Source: CALTSX01 sp051647685
GTDB lineage: Bacteria > Chlamydiota > Chlamydiia > Chlamydiales > CALTSX01
Reading direction: 5' to 3'
Length of the DNA stretch: 35,921 nucleotides
Assembly (NCBI GenBank): GCA_051647685.1
Contig: JBOFEG010000023.1
Coordinates: 1 to 35,921 of the forward strand
Part shown: positions 16,291-24,976 of the stretch, one piece after another
Layout of the letters: each line of letters starts with the position of its first letter
How positions within the stretch are numbered: position 1 is the stretch's first letter
Notes under the pieces: model-generated
Databases searched by the model: none
Told to the model about the DNA's origin: nothing
What the model saw: only the letters and a program-made list of their open reading frames with translations
Translations under genes and position numbers: made by a program

Positions 16291-17169
16291 TTACTGATGA
16301 ATATGGGAGAACAAGGAGAAGCAAAACCACTCTACTATGTTTTTTTTTCGAATGAGTTTTTTATTGGCCTCAAGGAACTTATGGGCTAATTCTAAAGTTT
16401 TTTCAAGAATCAGATGCGACTTTGGTAATCCATATAGTTGCAACCAGGTAATAATGCATTCATAGAAATCAGGTAATGAAATAGCTTGCTTTTCGATGAA
16501 TAGTTCCATTTCTTCTACTTTCTCATACAAAAAAAGAGAGTTCTTTTCCTTTACAGCTAAAAATGATTTTTCTAGAAGAGAGAAAAGGACATGAATATCT
16601 GCGTCACAAAATAATTTAGCCTTGGTAAGAGATCCAGAGCAAAATAGCGCAAGTTGATTTGCATTCGATTTTTCATAGGTTTTATCTATCCAAGAAGTGA
16701 TTTCTTCAATAGATAAAGGATCAAAAGAGAGCGTACACATGCGAGAGAGTAGCGTTGGCAATATAGATTCTTTTTGGGATGAAATACAGATAAAATGAAT
16801 AAACTTAGGGGGCTCTTCAAAAATTTTTAAGAGGGTATTGCCCGCCTCTTCCACAGCTTCAAATTGATGGAGCAAAAGCACTTTACGGCTTGCAGAAAAA
16901 GGAGATAAGCTAGCTTTTTGTATAATAGATCGAATTTCATCCATAGAATACTGACCTGTTTTAGTATCCGGAAAAAATTCGATGCAATCGGGATGAGGAG
17001 CTCGATCCTCTGCTACCCCAATAAGAGCTCTGCCAATCGCTCTTGCAAAATCCGATTTTCCAACTCCATCGTGTCCATGTAATAAGAGCACACTGGGAAA
17101 ATGATCGCTTTGTAGCATTGCAGTCAGAATATCTTTATTCTTTTGATGGCCGAGTAAATGATCAAACAT
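16291..17169 (-). CDS. holB: DNA polymerase III delta' subunit (clamp loader)
   Basis: A 292-residue AAA+ protein. The P-loop is LLLHGHDGVGKSDFARAIG (about 28-46). GQYSMDEIRSIIQ, RKVLLLHQFEAVEEAGNTLLKIFEEPP (positions 95-121, sensor/box VII type) and ILPTLLSRMCTLSF follow, typical of HolB/DnaX-like clamp-loader subunits. A zinc module is not obvious. Its ATG overlaps the end of tmk by 8 nt, the tmk-holB coupling seen in many bacteria. It is the last clear gene of the dciA-gyrB-gyrA-tmk-holB unit. Delta' helps load the beta sliding clamp at the replication fork. Confidence 0.92.
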   Translation of the reverse strand: MFDHLLGHQKNKDILTAMLQSDHFPSVLLLHGHDGVGKSDFARAIGRALIGVAEDRAPHPDCIEFFPDTKTGQYSMDEIRSIIQKASLSPFSASRKVLLLHQFEAVEEAGNTLLKIFEEPPKFIHFICISSQKESILPTLLSRMCTLSFDPLSIEEITSWIDKTYEKSNANQLALFCSGSLTKAKLFCDADIHVLFSLLEKSFLAVKEKNSLFLYEKVEEMELFIEKQAISLPDFYECIITWLQLYGLPKSHLILEKTLELAHKFLEANKKLIRKKNIVEWFCFSLFSHIHQ

Positions 17170-17803
17170 ATTGGATTACTTCTTGTATTCTAGAAAGAGC
17201 TAACTGAAACAATTGATTTTTTGGCAATATAGCATCAATAATAAAAAATCTCTTGCTATGGTTTGATGCGAGTTCTAGAAATTTTTGACGAATTTCCGTG
17301 TGAAAGGCAATTTCTTTATTTTCGAAGTGATCTCGGGTTTGCAGTCGACTCAGACTCAAAGAGGGGTCAATATCTAATAGAAAAGTAATGTTTGGCTGCA
17401 AATCATTGGTTGCAAAATTACAGAGTTTTTGTAGTCTAGCATCACTAATTCCTTTATCACTTTGATAGGCAATAGTAGAGTCATTAAAGCGATCGCATAA
17501 GACAATTGAGCCTTGGTGTAATGCGGGAACAATCACTTGTTCCACGTGATTTGCCCTATCGGCTAAAAAAAGCAGGAGCTCTGTTTTCTTACCCATTGCA
17601 TTTGGCTGGCGATGAAGAAGAATTTCCCGGAGTTGTTTTCCAAGGGAAGTTCCACCTGGCTCATGCGTCTGCAAGCAGGGAATTTTCTTATAGGTAAAGT
17701 GCTCATATAGCGATTGTATAAGAGTGGATTTTCCCGCTCCCTCCACTCCTTCGAAGGTAATAAATAGACTTTTCTCAAACTGAGAATTATTCGGCTTCTG
17801 CAT
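17162..17803 (-). CDS. tmk: Thymidylate kinase
   Basis: About 213 residues. The P-loop is ITFEGVEGAGKSTLIQ; the DR-x motif appears in VLCDRFNDSTIAYQ with the conserved Asp-Arg and the S-x-A-Y-Q thymidine pocket, and LDIDPSLSLSRLQTRD follows. It phosphorylates dTMP to dTDP. The start is taken as ATG 17803 rather than the TTG two codons earlier; either overlaps the end of gyrA. The gyrA-tmk-holB neighbourhood links nucleotide supply with replication and is typical of Chlamydiae. Confidence 0.95.
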   Translation of the reverse strand: MQKPNNSQFEKSLFITFEGVEGAGKSTLIQSLYEHFTYKKIPCLQTHEPGGTSLGKQLREILLHRQPNAMGKKTELLLFLADRANHVEQVIVPALHQGSIVLCDRFNDSTIAYQSDKGISDARLQKLCNFATNDLQPNITFLLDIDPSLSLSRLQTRDHFENKEIAFHTEIRQKFLELASNHSKRFFIIDAILPKNQLFQLALSRIQEVIQYV

Positions 17804-20240
17804 GATCAATTCTCTGAACAGCTACCACCTGATCCCCGGCTTTTAAATGAACAAGGCGCACCCCTTGTGTATTTCTACCCATGATTCGTACATCTTTCAT
17901 GCGCATACGCAAAGTTTGCCCAGAGTTGGACATAATGAGAACGCTATCGGTATCTTGTACTTGGAGCGCAGCTACGACATCGCCATTGCGATGGCTAGTG
18001 ACTATGGATCGGACGCCGACCCCTCCTCTCTGCGTTTGTCGGAAATTGCTGACTTTACTTCGTTTGCCATACCCTTGCGCGCAGACGATAAAGACAACTT
18101 CATTGCCACGTACAATTTCGCAAGAGACGACTTGATCCTCGCGTCCAAGTCTAATGCCTCGAACTCCACGAGCTACTCTTCCAATTTCTCGAACAAGACT
18201 CTGTTCAAATCGAACGGCCATGCCCTTTTTCGTAAATAACATAACTTGTTCATCTTCTTTGAGCAACCTCGCTGCAATAATTTCATCTCCAGAATCTAAA
18301 TTAATGGCATAGACTCCTTTTCTTCTAGGCGAACTAAAAGCCGCGAGTTCTGTTCTCTTTACCACTCCGTTCTTTGTACAAAGCAAAATAGATATATTTT
18401 GTTGGTCAAAAGTTTTTGTCGTTAAAATTGCGGCAATTCTTTCTTTACTATCTTCACCGAGACCCTCAAGTAAATTGATTAAAGGTTTCCCCTTAGATCG
18501 ACGGCTACTTTCTGGAATCTGCCAAGTCTTCAACCAATAGCATCTACCCAAATTGGTAAAGATAAGGAGGTGGTCGTGTGTAGACGATACATAGACATTC
18601 TTTAATGAATCTTGTTCTTTTTTTGTATCCACGCCGATGACTCCATGACCGCCTCTACGCTGTTCTTTAAACGTTGCGACGGGCATTCGTTTGATATAAT
18701 CATCATTTGATACGGTAATAATAGTCTGTTCATCGGGAATCAAATCTTCAATAGAAACTTCTGTTTCCGCACCGGTCAACTTTGTCTTTCTATCGGACCG
18801 AGTCATTTTTGCAATGACTTCAAGCTCTTCCTGAATAATTTTTCGAACGAGAGTTTCATTGGCAAGAATAGCTCTGAGCTCAGTAATTTTTTTCTGCAGA
18901 GCCACATATTCTTCTTCAATTTTTCCCCTTTCCAGCCCAGTTAATTGATAGAGTCGCAGCTCGAGAACGGCATTTGCTTGCTTTTCAGTGAATTGAAATT
19001 GCTCTATTAAGGCATCTCTTGCCTTTTCTTTGTTGTCGCTTGTTCGCACAATCCTTACAATTTGATCGAGATTGTCAAGTGCTTTGAGATACCCCTCTAA
19101 TATGTGAGCTCTCGCCTCTGCGCGGGTAAGTTCATATCGCGTTCTTCGGCGAATGACTTCAATTCGATGATCAATCCATACCGTAATGAACTGCTTAATT
19201 GACATAGTTTTTGGCATTCCCTTATCAAGGGCAAGCATATTGCAGCCAAAAGTAGTTTGCATGTCAGTGTATTTGTATAGCTGATTGATAATGATATCTG
19301 AGATCTCTCCCTTCTTCAATTCAATTACAATACGCATACCGTCCTTATCGGACTCATCGCATATGTCGGAAATCCCTGTAATGGTTTTTTCAGTGACAAG
19401 GAGTGCAATCTTTTCGATCAATCGAGATTTATTGACGTTATATGGGATTTCATTGATAACAAGTCTTTCTCTATCTCCCTTATCTGTACTTTCAGTCGTA
19501 ATAAGGCCGCGCAATACTAATTTTCCACGACCCGTATGGTACGCATCGCGCACTCCGCGCAGGCCACAGATGACACCACCTGTCGGAAAATCGGGAGCAG
19601 GCATAACTTCGATAATCTGATCGACTGTAGTATTTGGCTCTTTGAGGACAAGTAAAGTTGCCGCTATAAGTTCTTTTAAATTGTGGGGTGGAATGTTCGT
19701 TGCCATGCCGACTGCAATTCCAGAGGATCCATTGCAGAGAAGGTTCGGAAATTTGGAGGGGAAAACAACGGGCTCTTTCTTCGTTTCATCATAATTGGAA
19801 ATGAAATCAACCGTTTCTTTTTCTAAATCTTCCATCAGGAATACAGAAGCGGCAGTGAGCTTAGCTTCTGTATATCGCATAGCAGCTGGAGGATCGCCAT
19901 CGACAGATCCGAAGTTTCCTTGCCCGTCAATTAACGGATAGCGCATAGCCCAATCTTGTGCCATACGGACAAGCGTTGGATAAATGACCGTTTCTCCATG
20001 AGGGTGATAATCCCCCGATGTGTCCCCTGCAATTTTGGCGCATTTTCTATGTTTGCTACCTGGCTGTAAATTGAGGACGCGCATAGCAAATAAGATTCTG
20101 CGCTGTGATGGTTTTAATCCATCTCTCGCATCGGGAAGAGCGCGAGAAATAATGACAGACATAGAATAACGCAGGTAACTTTCTTTCATCTCCTCTGCTA
20201 GATTGCGAGAGACGATTTCTTCCCCTTCAGTATATGACAT
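17787..20240 (-). CDS. gyrA: DNA gyrase subunit A
   Basis: 817 residues from ATG 20240 (AAGGG 7 nt upstream; a TTG two codons earlier is less likely). The breakage-reunion domain has SYLRYSMSVIISRALPDARD and the active-site Tyr at about 123 in AAMRYTE. The C-terminal pinwheel repeats are preceded by the GyrA-box-like QRRGGHG, which marks gyrase rather than topoisomerase IV. In the quinolone pocket the sequence reads HPHGETVIYPTLVRMAQ: Thr84 stands at the E. coli Ser83 position and Pro88 at Asp87. It begins 10 nt after gyrB and overlaps tmk. The length is slightly short of E. coli GyrA (875), owing to a shorter acidic tail. Confidence 0.97.
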   Translation of the reverse strand: MSYTEGEEIVSRNLAEEMKESYLRYSMSVIISRALPDARDGLKPSQRRILFAMRVLNLQPGSKHRKCAKIAGDTSGDYHPHGETVIYPTLVRMAQDWAMRYPLIDGQGNFGSVDGDPPAAMRYTEAKLTAASVFLMEDLEKETVDFISNYDETKKEPVVFPSKFPNLLCNGSSGIAVGMATNIPPHNLKELIAATLLVLKEPNTTVDQIIEVMPAPDFPTGGVICGLRGVRDAYHTGRGKLVLRGLITTESTDKGDRERLVINEIPYNVNKSRLIEKIALLVTEKTITGISDICDESDKDGMRIVIELKKGEISDIIINQLYKYTDMQTTFGCNMLALDKGMPKTMSIKQFITVWIDHRIEVIRRRTRYELTRAEARAHILEGYLKALDNLDQIVRIVRTSDNKEKARDALIEQFQFTEKQANAVLELRLYQLTGLERGKIEEEYVALQKKITELRAILANETLVRKIIQEELEVIAKMTRSDRKTKLTGAETEVSIEDLIPDEQTIITVSNDDYIKRMPVATFKEQRRGGHGVIGVDTKKEQDSLKNVYVSSTHDHLLIFTNLGRCYWLKTWQIPESSRRSKGKPLINLLEGLGEDSKERIAAILTTKTFDQQNISILLCTKNGVVKRTELAAFSSPRRKGVYAINLDSGDEIIAARLLKEDEQVMLFTKKGMAVRFEQSLVREIGRVARGVRGIRLGREDQVVSCEIVRGNEVVFIVCAQGYGKRSKVSNFRQTQRGGVGVRSIVTSHRNGDVVAALQVQDTDSVLIMSNSGQTLRMRMKDVRIMGRNTQGVRLVHLKAGDQVVAVQRIDHAEAE

Positions 20241-20250
20241 AAACAATCCC

Positions 20251-22743
20251 TTAAATATCTAAATTTTTTACAGAAAGAGCGTGATTTTCAATGAAAGCTC
20301 TTCGAGGAGCCACTTCCTCTCCCATTAAAACCGTAAACATTCGGTCAGCGTCTATCGCATCGGGAAGAGTTACTTGATAAAGAGCCCTATTTTTAGGATC
20401 CATTGTGGTATCCCATAGTTGGTCTGCATTCATTTCGCCGAGACCTTTGTATCGTTGGATTTGAATGCCTCGTCTTCCATTCTCTCGGAAATATTCAATC
20501 ATTTCTCTGAGTTTATAGATCGGTTTAACTACGCCGGATTCATCAAAAACATCGAGCAATTTTGTATCGGATATACTGTAATCTTTCAGTGCAAATCCAA
20601 ATGCAGATAATTTTTCCGTAATAGCATGCAGCGTTTGTTCATTAAATAATTCGACATAATGCAGAGATTTCAATTGCAGATTATCATACCCGCTTTTCAT
20701 CTCTTCTTCTGGCAGGTGCGCAATTGTTTCTGCGTAAATGCGCCTTTGGTTTTCTTCATCGCGTTCTTTTAACTGTTGGAACTCTTCAAAGGAATAGACT
20801 AAACGAGAGTCTTCTCCAATCTGTACTAGGTAGCGAGGAAATTTCCCTTCCTCACTCCTCATCCGAATGAATTCAACAAAAGGAATGCCTTTTTTTTCGA
20901 TCGACACCAAAAAGGCTTCCAGTTCTAAAATAGCTTCTATAAGTTTTTTCAAAGAAGTTATATCTAAGCCTTCGCTGTGAGAAGCGAGTTTGACCTCTAC
21001 ATCGCTCGTTCCTAAATTTAATTGATAGGCATCCATTTCTTTTTCTGAATGGATATACTGTACCGACTTTTTTCTCTTTACGCCATATAAAGGTGGTTGT
21101 GCAATATACATAAAACCATTAATGATTAAGTCGGGCATATGTCGATAGAAAAAGGTAAGCAATAGAGTTCGTATATGAGATCCATCTACATCCGCATCCG
21201 TCATAATGATAACTTTATGATAACGAAGTCGCTCGAGGTTCAATTCTTTTCCAATTCCACATCCAAGTGCAGATACAATCGTGGACACTTCTTCATTTTG
21301 AAAAACTTTATCGAGTCGCGCCTTTTCTACGTTTATAATTTTACCGCGTATGGGTAGTATTGCTTGAAAGCGTCTATTTCTTCCGGCCTTTGCAGAACCA
21401 CCAGCGGAATCTCCTTCTACGATATAAATTTCACACAGACTCGGATTTTTTTCCTGACAATCGGCAAGTTTTCCAGGAAGTCTTCCACTATCTAAAGCAC
21501 TTTTACGGAGGGTAGATTCACGAGTTTTACGCGCTGCCTCTCGCGCCGCCTCGCGCGCTTGCAAAGCGAGAAGGGCTTTTTCTATAATTATTTTGGAAAT
21601 GGATGGATGTTCTTGTAGGTAAGTGGAAATATGTTCACCAATAATTTGTTGTACTGCAGAACCTACTTCACTATTTCCAAGCTTACGTTTAGTTTGTCCT
21701 TCAAATTGCGGCTGTGCAATTTTTAGAGAAATCACTGCAATAAGTCCTTCCCGGAAATCCTCTCCGCTAACGGTAGCTGGCGCTTTTTTATCATTTTTAA
21801 CGATAGCGCTGGATTTGATGTATTGATTCAAACTGCGAGTGAGTGCAGTAGAGAAACCACTGACGTGAGTTCCACCTTGGGTAGTTGCAATATTATTGAC
21901 ATAAGATAAAACGGTTTCAGAAAAACCCTCGTTCCATTGCATGGCAACTTCAAATTCGAGCGGACCGTCGGAGAGTTCCTTGTTCCCCTTTATATAAATC
22001 GGCTTTGGGAAAAGAGGAGTTTTATTTTCTGTTAAGAATTCTACGAAAGAGACAATTCCGCCATCATATTTAAAGGAGACTTCTGCGAGTTCGTCATCTC
22101 GTCTCTCATCTTTTAAAACAATCTCTATTCCATGATTTAAGAACGCGAGCTCTCTAAGTCTCTCTGCTAAAATATAGTAATCAAATACAGTCGTGCTAAA
22201 TATCTTATCATCTGGAGTAAAAGTGATTTTCGTTCCTTTTTTCTCAGTAGATCCATTCGTCCGCAGACCATGAATCACTTTCCCTCGAGAAAAATCCATA
22301 GTGTATATTTTTCGATTTACATACACTTCGACATGCATTTCTTTTGATAATGCATTGACGCAGGAAACACCTACCCCATGAAGCCCTCCCGATACTTTAT
22401 AGGAGCCTTTATCAAATTTTCCACCAGCGTGAAGAACTGTCATTACGACTTCAAGCGCAGATACATCTCTTTCTTGGCGTTTTGACTCTTTTTGATGTAT
22501 TCCAATAGGAATACCTCGACCATTGTCCTCAATGGATACAGAATGATCTTTATGAAGAGTTACAATAACGACAGAACAGTATCCGGCAAGAGCTTCATCA
22601 ATGGCGTTATCAACTACTTCATAAATTAATTGATGGAGTCCATTTTTATTTCGATCACCGATATACATCCCGGGTCGCTCTCGAACTGCCTCCAGTCCCT
22701 CTAAAACGGTAATCGAACTTGCGCTATACTCTTGTTCTGTCAT
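20251..22743 (-). CDS. gyrB: DNA gyrase subunit B
   Basis: 830 residues. The GHKL ATPase domain shows EVVDNAIDEALAGY, SIEDNGRGIPIGIH and GGLHGVGVSCVNALS. The TOPRIM domain shows IVEGDSAGGSAKAGRNR and MTDADVDGSHIRTLLLTF. The C-terminus has IQRYKGLGEMNADQLWDTTM. Between TOPRIM halves and C-terminus there is an acidic, Glu-rich insertion (about 570-700) like that of many Gram-negative GyrBs, which explains the length. The ATP-driven subunit works with GyrA to add negative supercoils. It lies 15 nt after dciA and 10 nt before gyrA, an operon order I know from Chlamydia. Confidence 0.97.
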   Translation of the reverse strand: MTEQEYSASSITVLEGLEAVRERPGMYIGDRNKNGLHQLIYEVVDNAIDEALAGYCSVVIVTLHKDHSVSIEDNGRGIPIGIHQKESKRQERDVSALEVVMTVLHAGGKFDKGSYKVSGGLHGVGVSCVNALSKEMHVEVYVNRKIYTMDFSRGKVIHGLRTNGSTEKKGTKITFTPDDKIFSTTVFDYYILAERLRELAFLNHGIEIVLKDERRDDELAEVSFKYDGGIVSFVEFLTENKTPLFPKPIYIKGNKELSDGPLEFEVAMQWNEGFSETVLSYVNNIATTQGGTHVSGFSTALTRSLNQYIKSSAIVKNDKKAPATVSGEDFREGLIAVISLKIAQPQFEGQTKRKLGNSEVGSAVQQIIGEHISTYLQEHPSISKIIIEKALLALQAREAAREAARKTRESTLRKSALDSGRLPGKLADCQEKNPSLCEIYIVEGDSAGGSAKAGRNRRFQAILPIRGKIINVEKARLDKVFQNEEVSTIVSALGCGIGKELNLERLRYHKVIIMTDADVDGSHIRTLLLTFFYRHMPDLIINGFMYIAQPPLYGVKRKKSVQYIHSEKEMDAYQLNLGTSDVEVKLASHSEGLDITSLKKLIEAILELEAFLVSIEKKGIPFVEFIRMRSEEGKFPRYLVQIGEDSRLVYSFEEFQQLKERDEENQRRIYAETIAHLPEEEMKSGYDNLQLKSLHYVELFNEQTLHAITEKLSAFGFALKDYSISDTKLLDVFDESGVVKPIYKLREMIEYFRENGRRGIQIQRYKGLGEMNADQLWDTTMDPKNRALYQVTLPDAIDADRMFTVLMGEEVAPRRAFIENHALSVKNLDI

Positions 22744-22758
22744 AAGCCCTTCTTATAG

Positions 22759-23094
22759 TTACCCAATTCGAAACATTATATCATGAATTGCGACAGATGG
22801 AAACCTCTTCTTTAGCGTATAGAGAAGTCGATTTTTCTCACATTGCACAAGTAGACTCAACAGAGAAGAATTATGTACTGTCACGAGTAAAATTCCTTTT
22901 TTAAAGGAAATAGCTTTCGTCATTAAAGCTATTCTATCGCCGACTAAACTCGGCCAAAATGCTAAAATTAAATCGGGTCGCTCAACATGGACTTTTTCTA
23001 TTTGACTTAATACTTTTGGAAGCAAATTTTGTATGGAGCGGCCTGTTGGAAGTTTTCCATTATAATTCTTAGGAATGCGTTTAATGTTTCCCAT
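22759..23094 (-). CDS. dciA: DUF721 / DciA-like replicative helicase loader
   Basis: About 111 residues from ATG 23094 (a TTG start at 23130 would add 12 residues and lie inside a hairpin, so is less likely). The DUF721 core is visible as LAFWPSLVGDRIALMTKAISFKKGILLVTVHNSSLLSLL, followed by a C-terminal KNRLLYTLKKRF and a final beta strand. DciA is the common bacterial loader of DnaB where DnaC/DnaI are absent. A DUF721 gene immediately upstream of gyrB is also found in Chlamydia. A decayed copy of its first 20 codons lies near 24.45-24.51 kb. Confidence 0.82.
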   Translation of the reverse strand: MGNIKRIPKNYNGKLPTGRSIQNLLPKVLSQIEKVHVERPDLILAFWPSLVGDRIALMTKAISFKKGILLVTVHNSSLLSLLVQCEKNRLLYTLKKRFPSVAIHDIMFRIG

Positions 23095-23106
23095 ATTATA
23101 AATAAT

Positions 23107-23140
23107 AAAGTAGCTTTTGCTAAATAGCAAGGGCTACTTT
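23107..23140 (-). terminator. Long hairpin between the exported-protein gene and dciA
   Basis: AAAGTAGC (23107-23114) pairs with GCTACTTT (23133-23140), and the stem continues inward for 6 bp (two G-T pairs) to a loop TAAATA. It lies downstream of the 367-aa exported-protein gene and directly upstream of dciA on the same strand. A terminator for the former is likely, though the trailing T-run (TTTATTATTT) is weak. Confidence 0.55.
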
Positions 23141-23218
23141 ATTGTAAGAATTTATACAATTTTTTCTCAAAAATTTACTGTACAAAGTTTTGATTCAGAT
23201 GTTTTGATATAAGAGTTT

Positions 23219-24322
23219 TCATTTTTTTATTTCCTCTAAATTCTTAATAAGAGTAAGTAATTCACTTACATCATTATTCATTTGTTTATAAAACATTTTG
23301 TTATACTTACATAAAAAAATGTCATGGATTATATCTTGGATGAATCGATCTGATTTACAACTATAGTGTACTATACTTTTATTTGTTTTTGCTTCCTTCT
23401 CGACTTTTATTTCATCTAATATTTCCTTTAATTTGTTCGATAGATCGGAAAAATAGGTGTGGAGTCCTTTGGCTAAAGAAACAATTTCTCCAGCTTGTGT
23501 AATACCTTTACTGCTCAATAAACAAATATTTGTTTCAATCTCTTTGAGTAATGTATTGAACCCTTGAATAGATTCTACAAATTCTGATGCTTCATCTAAA
23601 AAAGTGTTACTAGTTGCGGTTACCATTTTAGAAATTACATCTGAGATTTGCTTATGATTCTTTTCTACAAGCGGTAAAAAAGACATTATATTTTCTCGAC
23701 AACTCTCGAGCTCTACAAATTTTTCAAGCATATTTATAGATTTTGTTAGATTAGCAAATCCATTTTTATACCACTCACTTTCAATTTTTTTATCAAACTC
23801 ATTTGTAACTGGAAGTTCTTTTACGCTCTCCTCTATAAAGCTAAGTGAAAAAATATGTAAAAAATTTTTTGCATCACATAATAAATCATAAATATCACTA
23901 ACTGTATCTAGATAATCTGACTCATTAATCACATCCATAACTTTATCTAAATGATTTGATTGGGTAATTATATCAATATTATTTATCAAATTAGAGATAG
24001 CAAACATAATTTTAGCAATTTGACCGGATGTCGGACTTTTACTCGTTACTTCCTGAATAGTTTTATCTATAGAGTCATGAAACTTTTTGATAGTAGCGAT
24101 ATGATATTTTAAAAAATTTTCATCATCAGATATTGTTATCTTCTTATCTTTTAAATTACAGTCTACTATTTTTACCGGTAATACAGGTGGTTTTACTGGT
24201 TCAATCGCTTTCTTCGCTTTTTGTTTAAAATATACCATTTGTCCAGGAAGTGGTTTTGCCACTTCAATGCCATAACTTAATGAAACAAATGCTATATAAA
24301 AACCCAATAGAAATATTTTCAT
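23219..24322 (-). CDS. Exported helical protein of unknown function, 367 aa
   Basis: ATG 24322 is chosen over one ten codons upstream because AAAAGGGG lies directly before it and it begins a clean signal peptide (MKIFLLGFYIAFVSLSYG, residues 1-18). The mature protein starts with a Pro/Lys-rich linker (about 40-60: KPLPGQ, AIEPVKPPVLPVKIV), then is almost all helical with heptad-like stretches. It has scattered cysteines (CNLKD, LESCREN, NICLLS, YSCKSD) that could form disulphides. I recognise no family. It is more AT-rich than its neighbours and sits between dciA and a decayed second dciA copy, so it may have arrived or been duplicated with the rearrangement. A secreted or periplasmic lineage-specific protein is likely. 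Confidence 0.7.
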   Translation of the reverse strand: MKIFLLGFYIAFVSLSYGIEVAKPLPGQMVYFKQKAKKAIEPVKPPVLPVKIVDCNLKDKKITISDDENFLKYHIATIKKFHDSIDKTIQEVTSKSPTSGQIAKIMFAISNLINNIDIITQSNHLDKVMDVINESDYLDTVSDIYDLLCDAKNFLHIFSLSFIEESVKELPVTNEFDKKIESEWYKNGFANLTKSINMLEKFVELESCRENIMSFLPLVEKNHKQISDVISKMVTATSNTFLDEASEFVESIQGFNTLLKEIETNICLLSSKGITQAGEIVSLAKGLHTYFSDLSNKLKEILDEIKVEKEAKTNKSIVHYSCKSDRFIQDIIHDIFLCKYNKMFYKQMNNDVSELLTLIKNLEEIKK

Positions 24323-24444
24323 ATATTTTTCCCCTTTTAAAAGTTCACTCAACTAAATGGCAACTATTACGTATATAATAATTTTTTGAAATTGTTTTTT
24401 GAATAAACAACGGCATTCAATTTAATGTACAAGCAAAAAAATAG

Positions 24445-24506
24445 ATCTTGTATGGAGAGATTTATTGAAAATTTTCTATTATAATTTTTAAAAATGCATT
24501 TATTGA
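24445..24506 (-). pseudogene. Fossil of a second dciA 5' end
   Basis: This stretch aligns without gaps to 23028-23088 inside dciA. On the minus strand it reads NKCIFKNYNRKFSINLSIQD against NIKRIPKNYNGKLPTGRSIQN of the live gene. Nearly all differences are G-to-A or C-to-T, the pattern of unselected AT-ward drift. No start codon or long frame remains. The homology seems to fade beyond both ends. The rest of 24353-24685 holds nothing else I recognise apart from hairpins near 24.6 kb. Confidence 0.6.
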
Positions 24507-24622
24507 CTAAAAATTTTAAACTTTCTGGAATATTTGTCTTTTAAGACAAAAAAAGTCAGAACATATCTGTGCCTAAGAAATGCTTCAAAAAAGGATGTCC
24601 TATAGTTATAGGATCACAAATC

Positions 24623-24657
24623 CTACCAACTCAACAAATTTTTTGTTGAATTGGTAG
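24623..24657. terminator. Strong inverted repeat in the decay zone
   Basis: CTACCAA-C-TCAACAAA faces TTTGTTGA-A-TTGGTAG: a 15-bp stem with one central mismatch and a 3-nt T loop. It lies about 30 nt beyond the stop of the interrupted gene at 24686, so a terminator for that gene is likely. A second small palindrome, TCCTATAGTTATAGGA, lies at 24598-24613. Confidence 0.5.
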
Positions 24658-24685
24658 AGAATAGAAACAGTTTATTAACGTATCT

Positions 24686-24964
24686 TTAAGAATTATGATT
24701 TTCCAAGTAGGCTTCAAATATTTGTAAGCATAATTTTATATCCGTATCCATTGCATCGTAGGGATCATCATTAAAAATGCTACTCAGCAAATTAGACACT
24801 CCCTGGTTGGAAGGCGTTTGTTCTAATTCTTTTTATCCCTTAGAAATTTTGGATGAAAAATCGCGCAAAGAAGCTCTCGTTTTTGCAAATAAAATAGCAA
24901 TGTCTATTTTATTTAGAGTAGAATTTACGTTGTCGAAACAGTAGGAGGCCTCTATTGTACTCAT
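24686..24964 (-). pseudogene. Small gene with one in-frame stop (92 sense codons)
   Basis: From ATG 24964 (MSTIEASYCFDNVNSTLNK) the frame runs 43 codons to TAA at 24833-24835, then stays open in the same frame for 48 further codons (KELEQTPSNQGVSNLL to FEAYLENHNS) before a final TAA at 24686. The second half is clearly protein-like (NDDPYDAMDTDIKLCLQIFEAYL), so a single nonsense change in a 92-residue gene is the simplest reading. I do not recognise the family; the small, helical, acidic shape recalls secretion chaperones or needle-like proteins, but that is only an impression. It starts 12 nt after the frameshifted gene upstream, so the two were probably one operon. Confidence 0.5.
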
Positions 24965-24976
24965 AATATTTTCTAA

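Noticed and set aside
19285..19620. A 111-codon plus-strand ORF inside gyrA
   Set aside because: A shadow frame opposite a strongly conserved gene, with no start context.
24833..24835. TAA as a recoded or selenocysteine/pyrrolysine codon
   Set aside because: TAA is not used for Sec or Pyl, and the neighbouring gene is also broken, so ordinary decay is simpler.
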